The position numbers and the translations under genes are program-made. This document shows positions 1-6,479 of a DNA stretch of 52,307 nucleotides, piece after piece. How positions within the stretch are numbered: position 1 is the first letter of the stretch; each line of letters opens with the position of its first letter. The stretch lies in contig DATLTS010000048.1 in NCBI GenBank assembly GCA_035533475.1, positions 1 to 52,307 on the forward strand, read 5' to 3'. The notes under the pieces were generated by a model, which was given only the letters and a program-made list of their open reading frames with translations, was not told where the DNA came from and did no database searches. The DNA is from Mycobacteriales bacterium (lineage in GTDB: Bacteria; Actinomycetota; Actinomycetes; DATLTS01).

Positions 1-44
1 CGCAGCAGCGTCGCCACGTCACGCCCGCTCAGGTCCCGGGGCAG
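1..44 (-). CDS. HicA-like mRNA interferase toxin, N-terminal fragment (cut by window edge)
   Basis: Reading leftwards on the minus strand, the edge of the window encodes LPRDLSGRDVATLLR. This resembles the N-terminus of actinobacterial HicA-family toxins (small double-stranded-RNA-binding-fold RNases). It overlaps the end of the HicB-like gene, as expected for a toxin-antitoxin pair. No ATG, GTG or TTG precedes this segment in frame after the upstream stop. A CTG at 31-29 overlaps the antitoxin stop as CTGA, and another CTG lies at 44-42, so the start is unresolved. Only about 15 codons are visible, so the family call rests on a short motif and on gene context. Confidence 0.5.
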   Translation of the reverse strand, partial: MPRDLSGRDVATLL

Positions 45-259
45 CCTCCCACGGCGAGTAGCTCGTCATGGACCAAGTGCAGCCGGACCGCCTTCGGCCG
101 GTCCTCCTCGTCGAAGTGGCACAGCACCGCATCGCGCACCATCGCCCGCAGGCCATCGAGGTCGTCCGCCTCGGTCACGATCGATTCACCGAGGGCGCGG
201 GCCAGATACCCCCCCTCGGGGGCCTCTTCGACGACGAACACAAGCTCGGACACAGCCAT
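29..259 (-). CDS. HicB-like antitoxin family protein (76 aa)
   Basis: This small acidic protein opens MAVSELVFVVEEAPEGGY and contains FDEEDRPKAVRLHLVHDE. The pattern is that of short HicB-like proteins (partial RNase H fold, often misnamed 2-oxoisovalerate dehydrogenase) that neutralise a HicA toxin encoded just downstream. The downstream reading frame at the window edge looks HicA-like and overlaps its end, which supports a toxin-antitoxin module. No Shine-Dalgarno sequence precedes the ATG. A TAGCAT element sits 6 nt upstream, so the mRNA may be leaderless. Unlike classical HicB, no C-terminal DNA-binding domain is present. A solitary regulatory or orphan role is possible. Confidence 0.6.
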   Translation of the reverse strand: MAVSELVFVVEEAPEGGYLARALGESIVTEADDLDGLRAMVRDAVLCHFDEEDRPKAVRLHLVHDELLAVGGCPGT

Positions 260-265
260 AGGATC

Positions 266-271
266 ATGCTA
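266..271 (-). promoter_or_regulatory. Candidate -10 element for a leaderless hicB-like transcript
   Basis: On the minus strand TAGCAT (TANNNT type) ends 6 nt before the ATG at 259. This would place the transcription start at or next to the start codon. No recognisable -35 is seen 17 nt upstream. The absence of a ribosome binding site fits leaderless translation, which is common in actinobacteria. Confidence 0.35.
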
Positions 272-299
272 CTGGCCCCGCCGTCGTCGGCTGCCCAGC

Positions 300-317
300 T
301 GGCACGTAACTGGCACG
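300..317 (+). repeat. Direct repeat TGGCACG x2 with an 11-bp period
   Basis: TGGCACG occurs at 300-306 and 311-317, separated by TAAC, so the copies lie one helical turn apart. It is in non-coding DNA about 85 bp from the truncated tRNA-Tyr. Repeats with this phasing can be integrase arm-type or excisionase binding sites. That role is inferred only from position. The rest of 260-401 holds no gene that I can support. Confidence 0.4.
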
Positions 318-401
318 GCCCCGTCCGGCCGCAGAGTCCGAAGCGCCGAGAATCCAGCATTTCAAGGCCATCCATCCGCCGGTACAACTCGCAACGATGG
401 A

Positions 402-457
402 GGTCTGTAAAACCGTCGGCTAAGCCTACGTTGGTTCGAACCCAACACCTGCCACCA
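402..457 (+). pseudogene. Truncated tRNA-Tyr (3' half only), probable attachment-site remnant
   Basis: From 402 the sequence matches the 3' half of an actinobacterial tRNA-Tyr. It has a GTA anticodon (407-409) in a CTGTAAA loop, a 3-bp remainder of the anticodon stem (402-404 with 412-414), and the long class II variable arm (about 415-429). A perfect T arm follows (430-434 with 442-446, loop TTCGAAC), then the 3' acceptor strand ACCTGCC and ACCA. The 5' half is absent: upstream there is no D arm and no GGCAGGT to pair with the acceptor strand. Similarity stops inside the anticodon stem, the usual crossover point of tyrosine recombinases that use tRNA genes. Confidence 0.75.
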
Positions 458-506
458 GATCAGACCGCTAAAGCGTTGAGCGCTGGCGTGTAATCTGTCG
501 CCTGCC

Positions 507-579
507 GCCCCCTTAGCTCAGTCGGCAGAGCGTCTCCATGGTAAGGAGAAGGTCTACGGTTCGATTCCGTAAGGGGGCT
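507..579 (+). tRNA. tRNA-Thr(GGT)
   Basis: This is a complete cloverleaf. The acceptor stem pairs GCCCCCT with AGGGGGC. The D arm contains AGCTCAGTCGGCAGAGC. The anticodon stem TCTCC/GGAGA holds loop ATGGTAA, giving anticodon GGT, which reads ACC/ACU threonine codons. The T arm ACGG-TTCGATT-CCGT is intact. CCA is not encoded after discriminator T579. It lies just after the tRNA-Tyr remnant, in the tRNA cluster that usually precedes rpmG-secE-nusG in actinobacteria. Confidence 0.95.
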
Positions 580-594
580 CGGAAATGCGCGGCG

Positions 595-1233
595 TTATCG
601 TGCCGGGCGGCCCCGCCGACGTCGGATGTGGCGGACGACGAATCCGACGATGATTACCCCGGCGGCAACTAGCGCGTAGACGGTGTACCGCTGGACGGCC
701 CGGTAGACCGGGTCGATGTGCGCCCCGGCGACGTCCCCGACCGCCGTCCAGGCGCCCACCCAGAGCGCGGCGCCGACCGCGTTGGCGAGGAGGAACCGGA
801 GCCACGACATGTCGGAGATGCCGGCAATGATCCCGTTGAGCTGACGCAGCCCCTCGACGAAGCGCCCGACGACGACGACCAGGACCCCTCGACGGGCGAG
901 GAAATCACTCGCCCGGTCGATCCGCTCCGGGGTCAATCGGACGTAGCGACCCCAACGGACGAGCAGCCGGCGCCCCCCCTGCCGTCCCAGGGCGAATCCG
1001 ATGGTGTTCCCTGCGACGGCGGCGGCCCAGGCGACCGTGGCCACCGCCACGATGTTGAGCTGCCCGGCCCCGGCGTATATCGCGGCGGCGATGAGCACCG
1101 TCTCGCCCGGCAGTGGTAGCCCGAAGGACTCGGCGAGCACCAGGCCGGCCACCGCGAGATAGCCGTAGGAGTTCAAGACCGGCGCGAGGCTGCCGAAGAT
1201 CCCGGGCAGATGCGGGGGGGTCGCCACGATCAC
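595..1233 (-). CDS. DedA family membrane protein
   Basis: This is a DedA/VTT-domain (SNARE-associated) integral membrane protein, a family of lipid scramblase or flippase-like proteins that support envelope homeostasis. The stretch SYGYLAVAGLVLAESFGLPLPGE followed by hydrophobic helices is the DedA N-terminal signature, read here as the GYLAV, AESFGLPLPGE and GNTIGFALG motifs. A second conserved block (VGRFVEGLRQLNGIIAG) carries the family arginine and glycine residues. Basic residues close the C-terminus. The longest reading frame would run into tRNA-Met, so GTG at 1233 (or 1227) is preferred, giving about 212 aa. It is antisense to its neighbours and sits between tRNA-Thr and tRNA-Met. The substrate cannot be inferred. 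Confidence 0.85.
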   Translation of the reverse strand: MIVATPPHLPGIFGSLAPVLNSYGYLAVAGLVLAESFGLPLPGETVLIAAAIYAGAGQLNIVAVATVAWAAAVAGNTIGFALGRQGGRRLLVRWGRYVRLTPERIDRASDFLARRGVLVVVVGRFVEGLRQLNGIIAGISDMSWLRFLLANAVGAALWVGAWTAVGDVAGAHIDPVYRAVQRYTVYALVAAGVIIVGFVVRHIRRRRGRPAR

Positions 1234-1319
1234 AACGTAGGCCGAGCGCCGACATGGTTTCCCAGCGGCTGAGCGCGCTCCCGTTGTGCGACCATTGCCG
1301 GGCGCCGAACGCGGCGCGC

Positions 1320-1393
1320 GGCGGAGTAGCTCAGCCAGGCAGAGCAAGCGGCTCATAATCGCTAGGTCGCCGGTTCAAATCCGGCCTCCGCTA
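1320..1393 (+). tRNA. tRNA-Met(CAT)
   Basis: The acceptor stem pairs GGCGGAG with CTCCGCT, including a terminal G-T wobble. The D arm GCTC..GAGC, an anticodon loop containing CTCATAA (anticodon CAT) and T arm GCCGG-TTCAAAT-CCGGC are all intact. The discriminator is A1393 and CCA is not encoded. The G-T rather than unpaired first position and the lack of three G-C pairs in the anticodon stem indicate elongator rather than initiator tRNA. It is encoded 136 bp upstream of rpmG. Confidence 0.93.
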
Positions 1394-1477
1394 CGGACCG
1401 GGTCACGTCGGCTTCCCGCGGCAGGTCGGGGCCGCGCCGGTCCGCAACGGGCGACCCGTCGCCGGGCGCCGATGGGC

Positions 1478-1483
1478 TACCCT
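1478..1483 (+). promoter_or_regulatory. Candidate -10 (TACCCT) for rpmG
   Basis: TACCCT lies within ATGGGCTACCCTG (1472-1484), 45 bp before the rpmG start. The identical 13-mer occurs at 10330-10342 before the mce operon. No convincing -35 is visible, so the promoter call is tentative. Confidence 0.4.
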
Positions 1484-1528
1484 GGGGGTCGATTCCGGCA
1501 CTGACTTCCGCGAAAGAGGCACCGCGCC

Positions 1529-1693
1529 GTGGCCGCCACCGATGTCCGTCCCAAGGTCACCATGGCCTGCCAGGACTGCAAGCACCGCAACTACATCACC
1601 CGCAAGAACCGTCGCAACGACCCGGATCGGCTCGAGTTGAAGAAGTTCTGCCCGAACTGCCGGAGCCATACGACACACCGCGAGACCCGCTGA
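1529..1693 (+). CDS. rpmG: 50S ribosomal protein L33
   Basis: This 54-aa L33 is a small protein of the large ribosomal subunit near the E site. It is the zinc-binding form: C14-x2-C17 and C41-x2-C44 make a four-cysteine knuckle, flanked by the family motifs [13 protein letters not shown] and LKKFCPNC. The GTG start at 1529 gives the expected length, and AAAGAGG lies upstream. It heads the rpmG-hadA-hadB-secE-nusG neighbourhood typical of actinobacteria. The stop TGA at 1691 overlaps a CTG that may begin the next gene. Confidence 0.96.
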   Translation: MAATDVRPKVTMACQDCKHRNYITRKNRRNDPDRLELKKFCPNCRSHTTHRETR

Positions 1694-1848
1694 CCGACCG
1701 GCTCCCCGACGCGAAGCCGGGCGGCCAGGGGACGCCCGCCCCGGACGTCTGGCAGGACGCTGGCCTTTACGACCCCAACGCCCCTGATGCGGGCGAGCGC
1801 CTCGCCCTCCTCCGGTTCCTGAGCGAGCACGGGGCGAGCCTCGAGGAG

Positions 1849-2853
1849 ATGTCGTCGGCAGACCAACGCGGCCGGCTGTTCGCCTTGGCGGGCGATCGGG
1901 TGGTGCGCCCGGACCCCGACGCCCACAGCCTTGCCGAGGTGGCCGAGACCCTCGACCTCGACATCTTCGTCGTGCTGCGGGCCTGGCGGGCCTTCGGGTT
2001 GGCCGACACGGCGGCGGATGCGAAGGTCGCCTCCCCGGCCGATCTCGAGGTCTTCGGCATCTACCGGTCGGTCCTCGAACTGGTCGGTGAGGATGCTGCG
2101 CTCGGCATGTGCCGGGTGATCGGATCTGCCGCCGGACGGGTCGCCGAGGCCGAGTCGTCGGCGGTCCGGCTGACCCTGCCGGAGATCAACGTGTCGCGCA
2201 CCCAGAGCGAACTGGTCACAGCGCAGGCCTGGGCGGGTGTCGCCCGGCTCGTCCCCGACGTCGGGCGGGTCCTCGACGTCATCCACCGTCACCACGTCGA
2301 GTTGGTGCGACGGCACTTCGAGGAGATCCTCGTCCCGACTTCCCTCGATGATGTCGGGCTGCGCCTCGGGGTCGGGTTCGCCGACCTGTCTGGGTTCACC
2401 GAGCTATCCCGACGGCTGCCGCTCGGTGGACTGTCCCGAGTGCTCAGCGCCTTCGAAGCCTCCGCCGCCGAGGCGGTGCAAGACGGCGGCGGGCGGGTGG
2501 TGAAGTTCATCGGCGACGCCGTCATGTTCGTGTCTCCGACCGCGGCTCGGCTCGCCGCCATCGCGGTCGCCCTTGTCCACCATCCTCGGGCCCGCGACGC
2601 TGGCCTCCCGGTCCGCGCGGGCTGCGCATTCGGGCCGGTGCTCGCCCAGGAGGGCGACTATTTCGGACCCACGGTCAACCTTGCTGCGCGGCTTACAGCG
2701 ATTGCCGGTCCAGGCATCGTCCTCGTTAACGACGAACTCACGGTTGCCCTGAGTCGTGCCGATTGGACGATCCGCCCCCGGCCGCCGCAGACGGTCCGTG
2801 GTTTCACCGAACCGGTCAGCAGCTTCGAGATCTCGCCGCTGGCCGGACCGTGA
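1849..2853 (+). CDS. Class III adenylate cyclase with regulatory N-terminal domain
   Basis: It makes cAMP from ATP. Residues 1-165 form a helical adenylate-cyclase regulatory domain like that of mycobacterial Rv1264, and about 170-300 are the catalytic domain. All six key residues are visible (numbered from ATG 1849): metal-binding D179 (FADLSGFT) and D223 (FIGDAVMF), adenine-selecting K219 and D270, and transition-state N277 and R281 (VNLAAR). The lysine/aspartate pair indicates adenylate rather than guanylate cyclase. Translation continues in frame upstream with a plausible N-terminus (WQDAGLYDPNAPDAGERLAL) back to 1681. No ATG, GTG or TTG exists there, so the true start may be CTG at 1690, overlapping the rpmG stop. 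No membrane segment is present, so the protein is probably cytosolic. Confidence 0.88.
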   Translation: MSSADQRGRLFALAGDRVVRPDPDAHSLAEVAETLDLDIFVVLRAWRAFGLADTAADAKVASPADLEVFGIYRSVLELVGEDAALGMCRVIGSAAGRVAEAESSAVRLTLPEINVSRTQSELVTAQAWAGVARLVPDVGRVLDVIHRHHVELVRRHFEEILVPTSLDDVGLRLGVGFADLSGFTELSRRLPLGGLSRVLSAFEASAAEAVQDGGGRVVKFIGDAVMFVSPTAARLAAIAVALVHHPRARDAGLPVRAGCAFGPVLAQEGDYFGPTVNLAARLTAIAGPGIVLVNDELTVALSRADWTIRPRPPQTVRGFTEPVSSFEISPLAGP

Positions 2854-2910
2854 ACTACTGCTAGCGTCCGTTGTTGCCGTCACCCGGCCCCTGGTGGGAA
2901 AGGACGTCTC

Positions 2911-3375
2911 ATGCCGATCAACCGAGAGTTCATCGGCCGCGAGTACCGCGCCGACGGCTTCTACGAGGTTGGGAGGGAAAAGATCCGCGAGTTCGCCGAC
3001 GCGGTCGGCGACCAGAACCCGGCCTACCGGGACCCCGAAGCCGCGAAGGCCCTCGGACATCCCGACGTCATCGCCCCCCCGACGTTCCTCACCGTGCTCG
3101 GATTCCGCTTCCCCTTCGCCGGCCCGATCGCCGATCCGAACTTCGGTCTCGACTACGCACGAGTGGTGCACGGTGAGCAGCGCTACGTCCACCACCGCCC
3201 GGCCCGGCCCGGGGATCGGCTGGTCTTCGTGTCGACCGTAGAAGACATCCGCGACGCCGGTGCCAACGAGATCGTGACCCTGAAGATGGAGATCTCCACC
3301 GAGGAGGGCGAGCGCGTCTGCACCGCCACCTCGACGATCGTGTCCCGCGGCACCGCCGCCGGTAAGGAGGGGTGA
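2911..3375 (+). CDS. hadA: HadA-like (3R)-hydroxyacyl-ACP/CoA dehydratase subunit, FAS1-type MaoC N-terminal domain
   Basis: This 154-aa single-hotdog protein is of the MaoC dehydratase N-terminal type. In mycobacteria HadA pairs with HadB to dehydrate 3-hydroxyacyl-ACP in fatty-acid elongation. HadA binds and stabilises the acyl chain, and HadB carries the catalytic residues. In agreement, the segment GDQNPAYRD lacks the catalytic histidine found in HadB at the matching place. The motif APPTFLTVLGF and the position between rpmG and secE match the mycobacterial hadA locus. Its stop overlaps hadB (ATGA-type, 3372-3375), which implies coupled translation. The acyl substrate in this organism is unknown, and mycolic acids should not be assumed. 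Confidence 0.85.
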   Translation: MPINREFIGREYRADGFYEVGREKIREFADAVGDQNPAYRDPEAAKALGHPDVIAPPTFLTVLGFRFPFAGPIADPNFGLDYARVVHGEQRYVHHRPARPGDRLVFVSTVEDIRDAGANEIVTLKMEISTEEGERVCTATSTIVSRGTAAGKEG

Positions 3376-3803
3376 TGACCGCCAGCGTGCGCTACGACTC
3401 GGTCGAGGTTGGCACCGAACTGCCGACCGGGTCCTACCCGATCCAGCGGTTGCACCTGCTCCGGTATGGAGGGGCGTCCGGGGATTTCAACGTCATCCAC
3501 TGGAACGAGCGGATCGCGAAGGCGGTCGGACTACCCGACGTGATAGCGCACGGCATGTTCACCATGGCCGAGGCGGCTCGGGTCGTCACCGACTGGACGG
3601 GTGACCCCGGGGCGCTCGTCGAGTACGGGGTCCGCTTTTCCCGGCCGGTCATCGTCGCCGACGACGACCTGGGCGCGCTCCTCGAGGTGTCCGGCGTGGT
3701 CGAGGAGTTGCTGGACGACAACCGCGTTCGGGTGGCCCTGACCGCCCGGGTCGGTGACGAGCGGGTTCTGTCCGCGGCGAGCGCGGTCGTCCAGCTGGCG
3801 TGA
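3372..3803 (+). CDS. hadB: HadB-like MaoC family dehydratase, catalytic subunit
   Basis: This 143-aa hotdog-fold protein carries the R-hydratase motif GDFNVIHWNERIAKAVGLPDVIAHG, with catalytic D37 and H42, which align with the Asp/His pair of mycobacterial HadB. It should form a heterodimer with the HadA-like product encoded immediately upstream (4-nt overlap) and remove water from 3-hydroxyacyl thioesters. There is no hadC-like third subunit. The next reading frame is unrelated and starts with GTG overlapping this stop (3800). An (R)-specific enoyl-CoA hydratase role is an alternative that the sequence cannot exclude. Confidence 0.87.
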   Translation: MMTASVRYDSVEVGTELPTGSYPIQRLHLLRYGGASGDFNVIHWNERIAKAVGLPDVIAHGMFTMAEAARVVTDWTGDPGALVEYGVRFSRPVIVADDDLGALLEVSGVVEELLDDNRVRVALTARVGDERVLSAASAVVQLA

Positions 3804-4729
3804 CCGCGCCGGAGTCGGTGCGATTGCTGGCCGAAGCTCGGGCTGCGGCCCGGGCGGCTCGCGACTTCGCCGGCGCCGACAGGCTCCGCGAGGAGATTGC
3901 CGAAGCGGGCTGGACGGTCCACGACGGTGCTGATGGGTGGGCGCTCACAGCGCGGGAAAGCCGGGCCGTCCTCGACGCGGTGACGGATCTGCCGGACCGG
4001 TCCGGGCTCCCCGACGACGGTCGGGCCACCGTGAGCCTGCTCGTCGAGGGCTGGCCGGACGACGTCCGCACGAGCGTCGCGGCGCTGATCACGCACCTCC
4101 CCGCGGACGTCAAAGTGCAGGCACTCGACCTGGCCAGCGCCGACGGAGCCGGGGCGGTGCTCGACGAGGCCGCCGCCGGCCATCCGTCACGACTCGAGGT
4201 GTGGCACGTGGCGGCGCCGGCCGGCTGGGCCGCGGCGCGGCGGGCGATGCAGCGCGCCGACACCGCCGCCGTGCATGTCTGGTGCGACCCGTCGACGGTC
4301 TTCGACGGAGATGCCCTGGCGCCGCTGCTCGCGGCTTTCGCGGACCGGACGGTTGCCGGGGCCGGTTGGCAGGGCGTCAACGTCGACCTCGACGACGACT
4401 GGCGCTCCTTCCACCCGGCCGGGCCGGGCGAGGTGGACGCGCTGCTCGGGTACCTGTTCGCCGTGCGACGTTCTGCGGCCCGGCTGGCCGGGGGACCTGA
4501 TCCGAAGGCCCGGTTCTACCGGAACGCCGACATGGAGTTCTCCTTCATGCTCCGGGAAACCGGTGCGGGCCGGCTCGTCGTGCCGGACCCCGACCTGCCT
4601 TGCCATCAGGGCCGGCATCGCGGCTACCACGACAGCGACCCCGATTATCGCGACCGGGAATCGCGCCGAAACTATCGGCGGTTTCTCCGCCGCTACCGCG
4701 GGCGGACCGACCTGCTGGCGCCGCGCTGA
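3800..4729 (+). CDS. Glycosyltransferase-like protein with CysS C-terminal-type helical domain at its N-terminus
   Basis: Residues 1-60 (ARAAARAARDFAGADRLREE, then AEAGWTVHDGADGW) match the helix-turn segment that ends cysteinyl-tRNA synthetase. No synthetase catalytic domain (no HIGH or KMSKS) is present. Residues about 70-300 resemble a family 2 glycosyltransferase: hydrophobic strands alternate with acidic turns, VWCDPSTVFDG sits where a nucleotide-sugar metal site would be, and the C-terminal FYRNADMEFSFMLRETG and YRGRTDLL are typical of glycosyltransferases. The GTG start overlaps the hadB stop. The gene ends 1 nt from the stop of the convergent aminotransferase. The acceptor and sugar are unknown. 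Database entries would often mislabel it as CysS-like. Confidence 0.65.
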   Translation: MTAPESVRLLAEARAAARAARDFAGADRLREEIAEAGWTVHDGADGWALTARESRAVLDAVTDLPDRSGLPDDGRATVSLLVEGWPDDVRTSVAALITHLPADVKVQALDLASADGAGAVLDEAAAGHPSRLEVWHVAAPAGWAAARRAMQRADTAAVHVWCDPSTVFDGDALAPLLAAFADRTVAGAGWQGVNVDLDDDWRSFHPAGPGEVDALLGYLFAVRRSAARLAGGPDPKARFYRNADMEFSFMLRETGAGRLVVPDPDLPCHQGRHRGYHDSDPDYRDRESRRNYRRFLRRYRGRTDLLAPR

Positions 4730-4730
4730 A

Positions 4731-5930
4731 TCAGCCGGCTTCGGCGAGCAGCTTGGCCATCCGGGTGACCCCCTCGATCAGGTCGTCGTCCCCGAGGGCG
4801 TAGGACATGCGAGCGTAGCCGGGGGTGCCGAATGCCTCGCCGGGCACGATCGCCACCTCCACCTCCTCGAGGATGAGCTCGGCTAGCTCCGCCGTGCTCA
4901 CCGGGCGGCGCCCTCGGAGTTCACGGCCGAGCAGTGCCCGGAGCGACGGATAGCAGTAGAAAGCCCCCTGCGGCTCCGGGCAGCTCACGCCGGGGATCTC
5001 GTTGAGCATCCGGGTCATCGTGCGCCGCCGTCGGTCGAAAGCCACCCGCATCTCGTGGGCCGCGACCAGGTCGCCGCTGACCGCGGCCAGGGCGGCCGCC
5101 TGCGAGACATTGGCCACGTTGGAGGTGAGGTGGGACTGGAGGTTAGCCGCGCCGGCGACCACATCGGGGGGCCCGATCAGCCAGCCGACTCGCCAGCCGG
5201 TCATCGCGTACGTCTTTGCGACCCCGTTGACGACGATGCAGGTGTCGGCGAGCCCCGGGACGACTGCCGGCATGGACACGTGCGTCGCGCCGTCGTAGAC
5301 CAGGTGCTCGTATATCTCGTCGGCGACCACCCACACCCCATGGTCGAGTGCCCAGTGGCCGATCGCCGTGACCTGCTCTGGAGGGTAGACAGCCCCGGTC
5401 GGGTTCGATGGCGAGCAGAACAGCAGGGCCTTCGTCCGCTCGGTCCGGGAAGCCTCCAGCTGCTCTACGGTGGCCAGGTAGCCAGCTGCGTCGTCGGTCA
5501 CCACCTCGACCGGCACCCCGCCGGCGAGTCGGATCGCCTCCGGATAAGTCGTCCAGTACGGCGCGGGCAGCAGAACCTCGTCGCCCGGGTCGAGCAGGCT
5601 CGCGAATGCCTCGTACACCGCTTGCTTGCCACCGTTTGTGATGAGCACCTGCGCTGGAGCCACCGCGTAGCCGGAGTCCCGCAGCGTCTTCTCGGCCACC
5701 GCTACCCGAAGTTCCGGCAGCCCCGCAGCCGGGGTGTAGTGGTGGAATCGGGGGTCGGCGCATGCCCGGGCGGCTGCTTCGACGATGTGCTGCGGGGTGG
5801 GAAAGTCAGGTTCGCCCGCTCCGAACCCGATCACATCGCGCCCCGCCGCCCTGAGCGCTTTCGCCTTGGCGTCGACGGCCAGTGTGGCGGATTCCGTGAT
5901 GCTGGCGATCCGGACCGAGATGCGTGCCAT
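4731..5930 (-). CDS. aspC: Pyridoxal-phosphate-dependent aspartate aminotransferase (class I/II)
   Basis: It transfers the amino group of aspartate to 2-oxoglutarate, linking the TCA cycle with amino-acid synthesis. Recognisable elements in order are [12 protein letters not shown], the cofactor-binding GGKQAVYEA turn, [21 protein letters not shown], the Schiff-base lysine in [16 protein letters not shown], and the C-terminal arginine in YARMSYA. The length of 399 aa is usual for the bacterial subgroup I-gamma enzyme. ATG at 5930 matches the conserved N-terminus [11 protein letters not shown]. An upstream ATG at 5948, with a GGGGA sequence before it, would add six residues. It is the only minus-strand gene between rpmG and rpoB, and a divergent promoter for tRNA-Trp lies just beyond its start. 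Confidence 0.93.
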   Translation of the reverse strand: MARISVRIASITESATLAVDAKAKALRAAGRDVIGFGAGEPDFPTPQHIVEAAARACADPRFHHYTPAAGLPELRVAVAEKTLRDSGYAVAPAQVLITNGGKQAVYEAFASLLDPGDEVLLPAPYWTTYPEAIRLAGGVPVEVVTDDAAGYLATVEQLEASRTERTKALLFCSPSNPTGAVYPPEQVTAIGHWALDHGVWVVADEIYEHLVYDGATHVSMPAVVPGLADTCIVVNGVAKTYAMTGWRVGWLIGPPDVVAGAANLQSHLTSNVANVSQAAALAAVSGDLVAAHEMRVAFDRRRRTMTRMLNEIPGVSCPEPQGAFYCYPSLRALLGRELRGRRPVSTAELAELILEEVEVAIVPGEAFGTPGYARMSYALGDDDLIEGVTRMAKLLAEAG

Positions 5931-6009
5931 GACGCGATGCTCGCGCATCGTCCCCGATGCGGTCCAGCGCGTTCGGCCCGGTGCGGTGGTGGATCATCCC
6001 TGGAGCCGG

Positions 6010-6038
6010 TCGACCGGCCCGGTCACGGCACGTACACT
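6010..6038 (+). promoter_or_regulatory. Promoter for tRNA-Trp-secE-nusG (TCGACC-17-TACACT)
   Basis: A -35 TCGACC (6010-6015) and a -10 TACACT (6033-6038) are separated by exactly 17 bp, about 38 bp before the tRNA-Trp 5' end. The arrangement matches the rpoB promoter in this window almost base for base in both hexamers, which supports a housekeeping sigma (HrdB/SigA-type) promoter. Confidence 0.75.
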
Positions 6039-6076
6039 GAGGCCCCGTGTCGGGCCGCTCCCGATCCGGACAACAC

Positions 6077-6153
6077 AGGGCAGTAGCTCAATTGGCCAGA
6101 GTCCCGGTCTCCAAAACCGGTGGTTGGGGGTTCGAGTCCCTCCTGCCCTGCCA
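6077..6153 (+). tRNA. tRNA-Trp(CCA)
   Basis: The cloverleaf has acceptor AGGGCAG/CTGCCCT, D arm AGCTCAATTGGCCAGAGT, and an anticodon loop CTCCAAA (anticodon CCA) in a CCGGT/ACCGG stem. The T arm is GGGGG-TTCGAGT-CCCTC. Discriminator G6150 is followed by a genomically encoded CCA (6151-6153), unlike the Thr and Met tRNAs in this window. It is probably co-transcribed with secE and nusG, as in other actinobacteria. Confidence 0.95.
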
Positions 6154-6195
6154 GGTCCGCTGCCACCCCGATGACCGACCGATGAGTGAGGTTTC

Positions 6196-6447
6196 GTGAC
6201 TCAGACCGCTGAGCGACCGGCGCAGCCGACGCCTGCTGCCGGTGGTCGCGGTGCCCGCGGCCCGGTCGGCCGGGTGTCTCTGTACTACAAGCAGGTAATC
6301 GCGGAGCTGCGGAAGGTCATCTGGCCGACCCGCTCCGAACTGATCACCTACACGCTCGTGTCCCTGGTCTTCGTCACCGCGATGATCCTCATCGTGGCCG
6401 GCTTCGACTACCTGTTCGGTAAGGCCGTCCTAAGCGTCTTCGGCTGA
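6196..6447 (+). CDS. secE: Preprotein translocase subunit SecE
   Basis: This is the 83-aa single-spanning actinobacterial SecE that clamps SecY in the SecYEG channel. An alanine/proline/glycine-rich cytosolic segment precedes the amphipathic signature [20 protein letters not shown]. One transmembrane helix follows (about residues 52-75). The GTG start at 6196 lies close behind tRNA-Trp. Gene order secE-nusG-rplK-rplA is canonical. Confidence 0.96.
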   Translation: MTQTAERPAQPTPAAGGRGARGPVGRVSLYYKQVIAELRKVIWPTRSELITYTLVSLVFVTAMILIVAGFDYLFGKAVLSVFG

Positions 6448-6479
6448 CCCGCCAAGCTCCCGATAAGGAAGATCGTTTC

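Noticed and set aside
476-496. Promoter for tRNA-Thr from TTGAGC and TAATCT
   Set aside because: The spacing between the hexamers is only 9 bp, and no other -35 is found at 16-18 bp from TAATCT.
1234-1356. Longer N-terminus of the DedA protein reaching into tRNA-Met
   Set aside because: It overlaps a complete tRNA gene on the other strand and lacks family similarity. GTG at 1233 or 1227 fits better.
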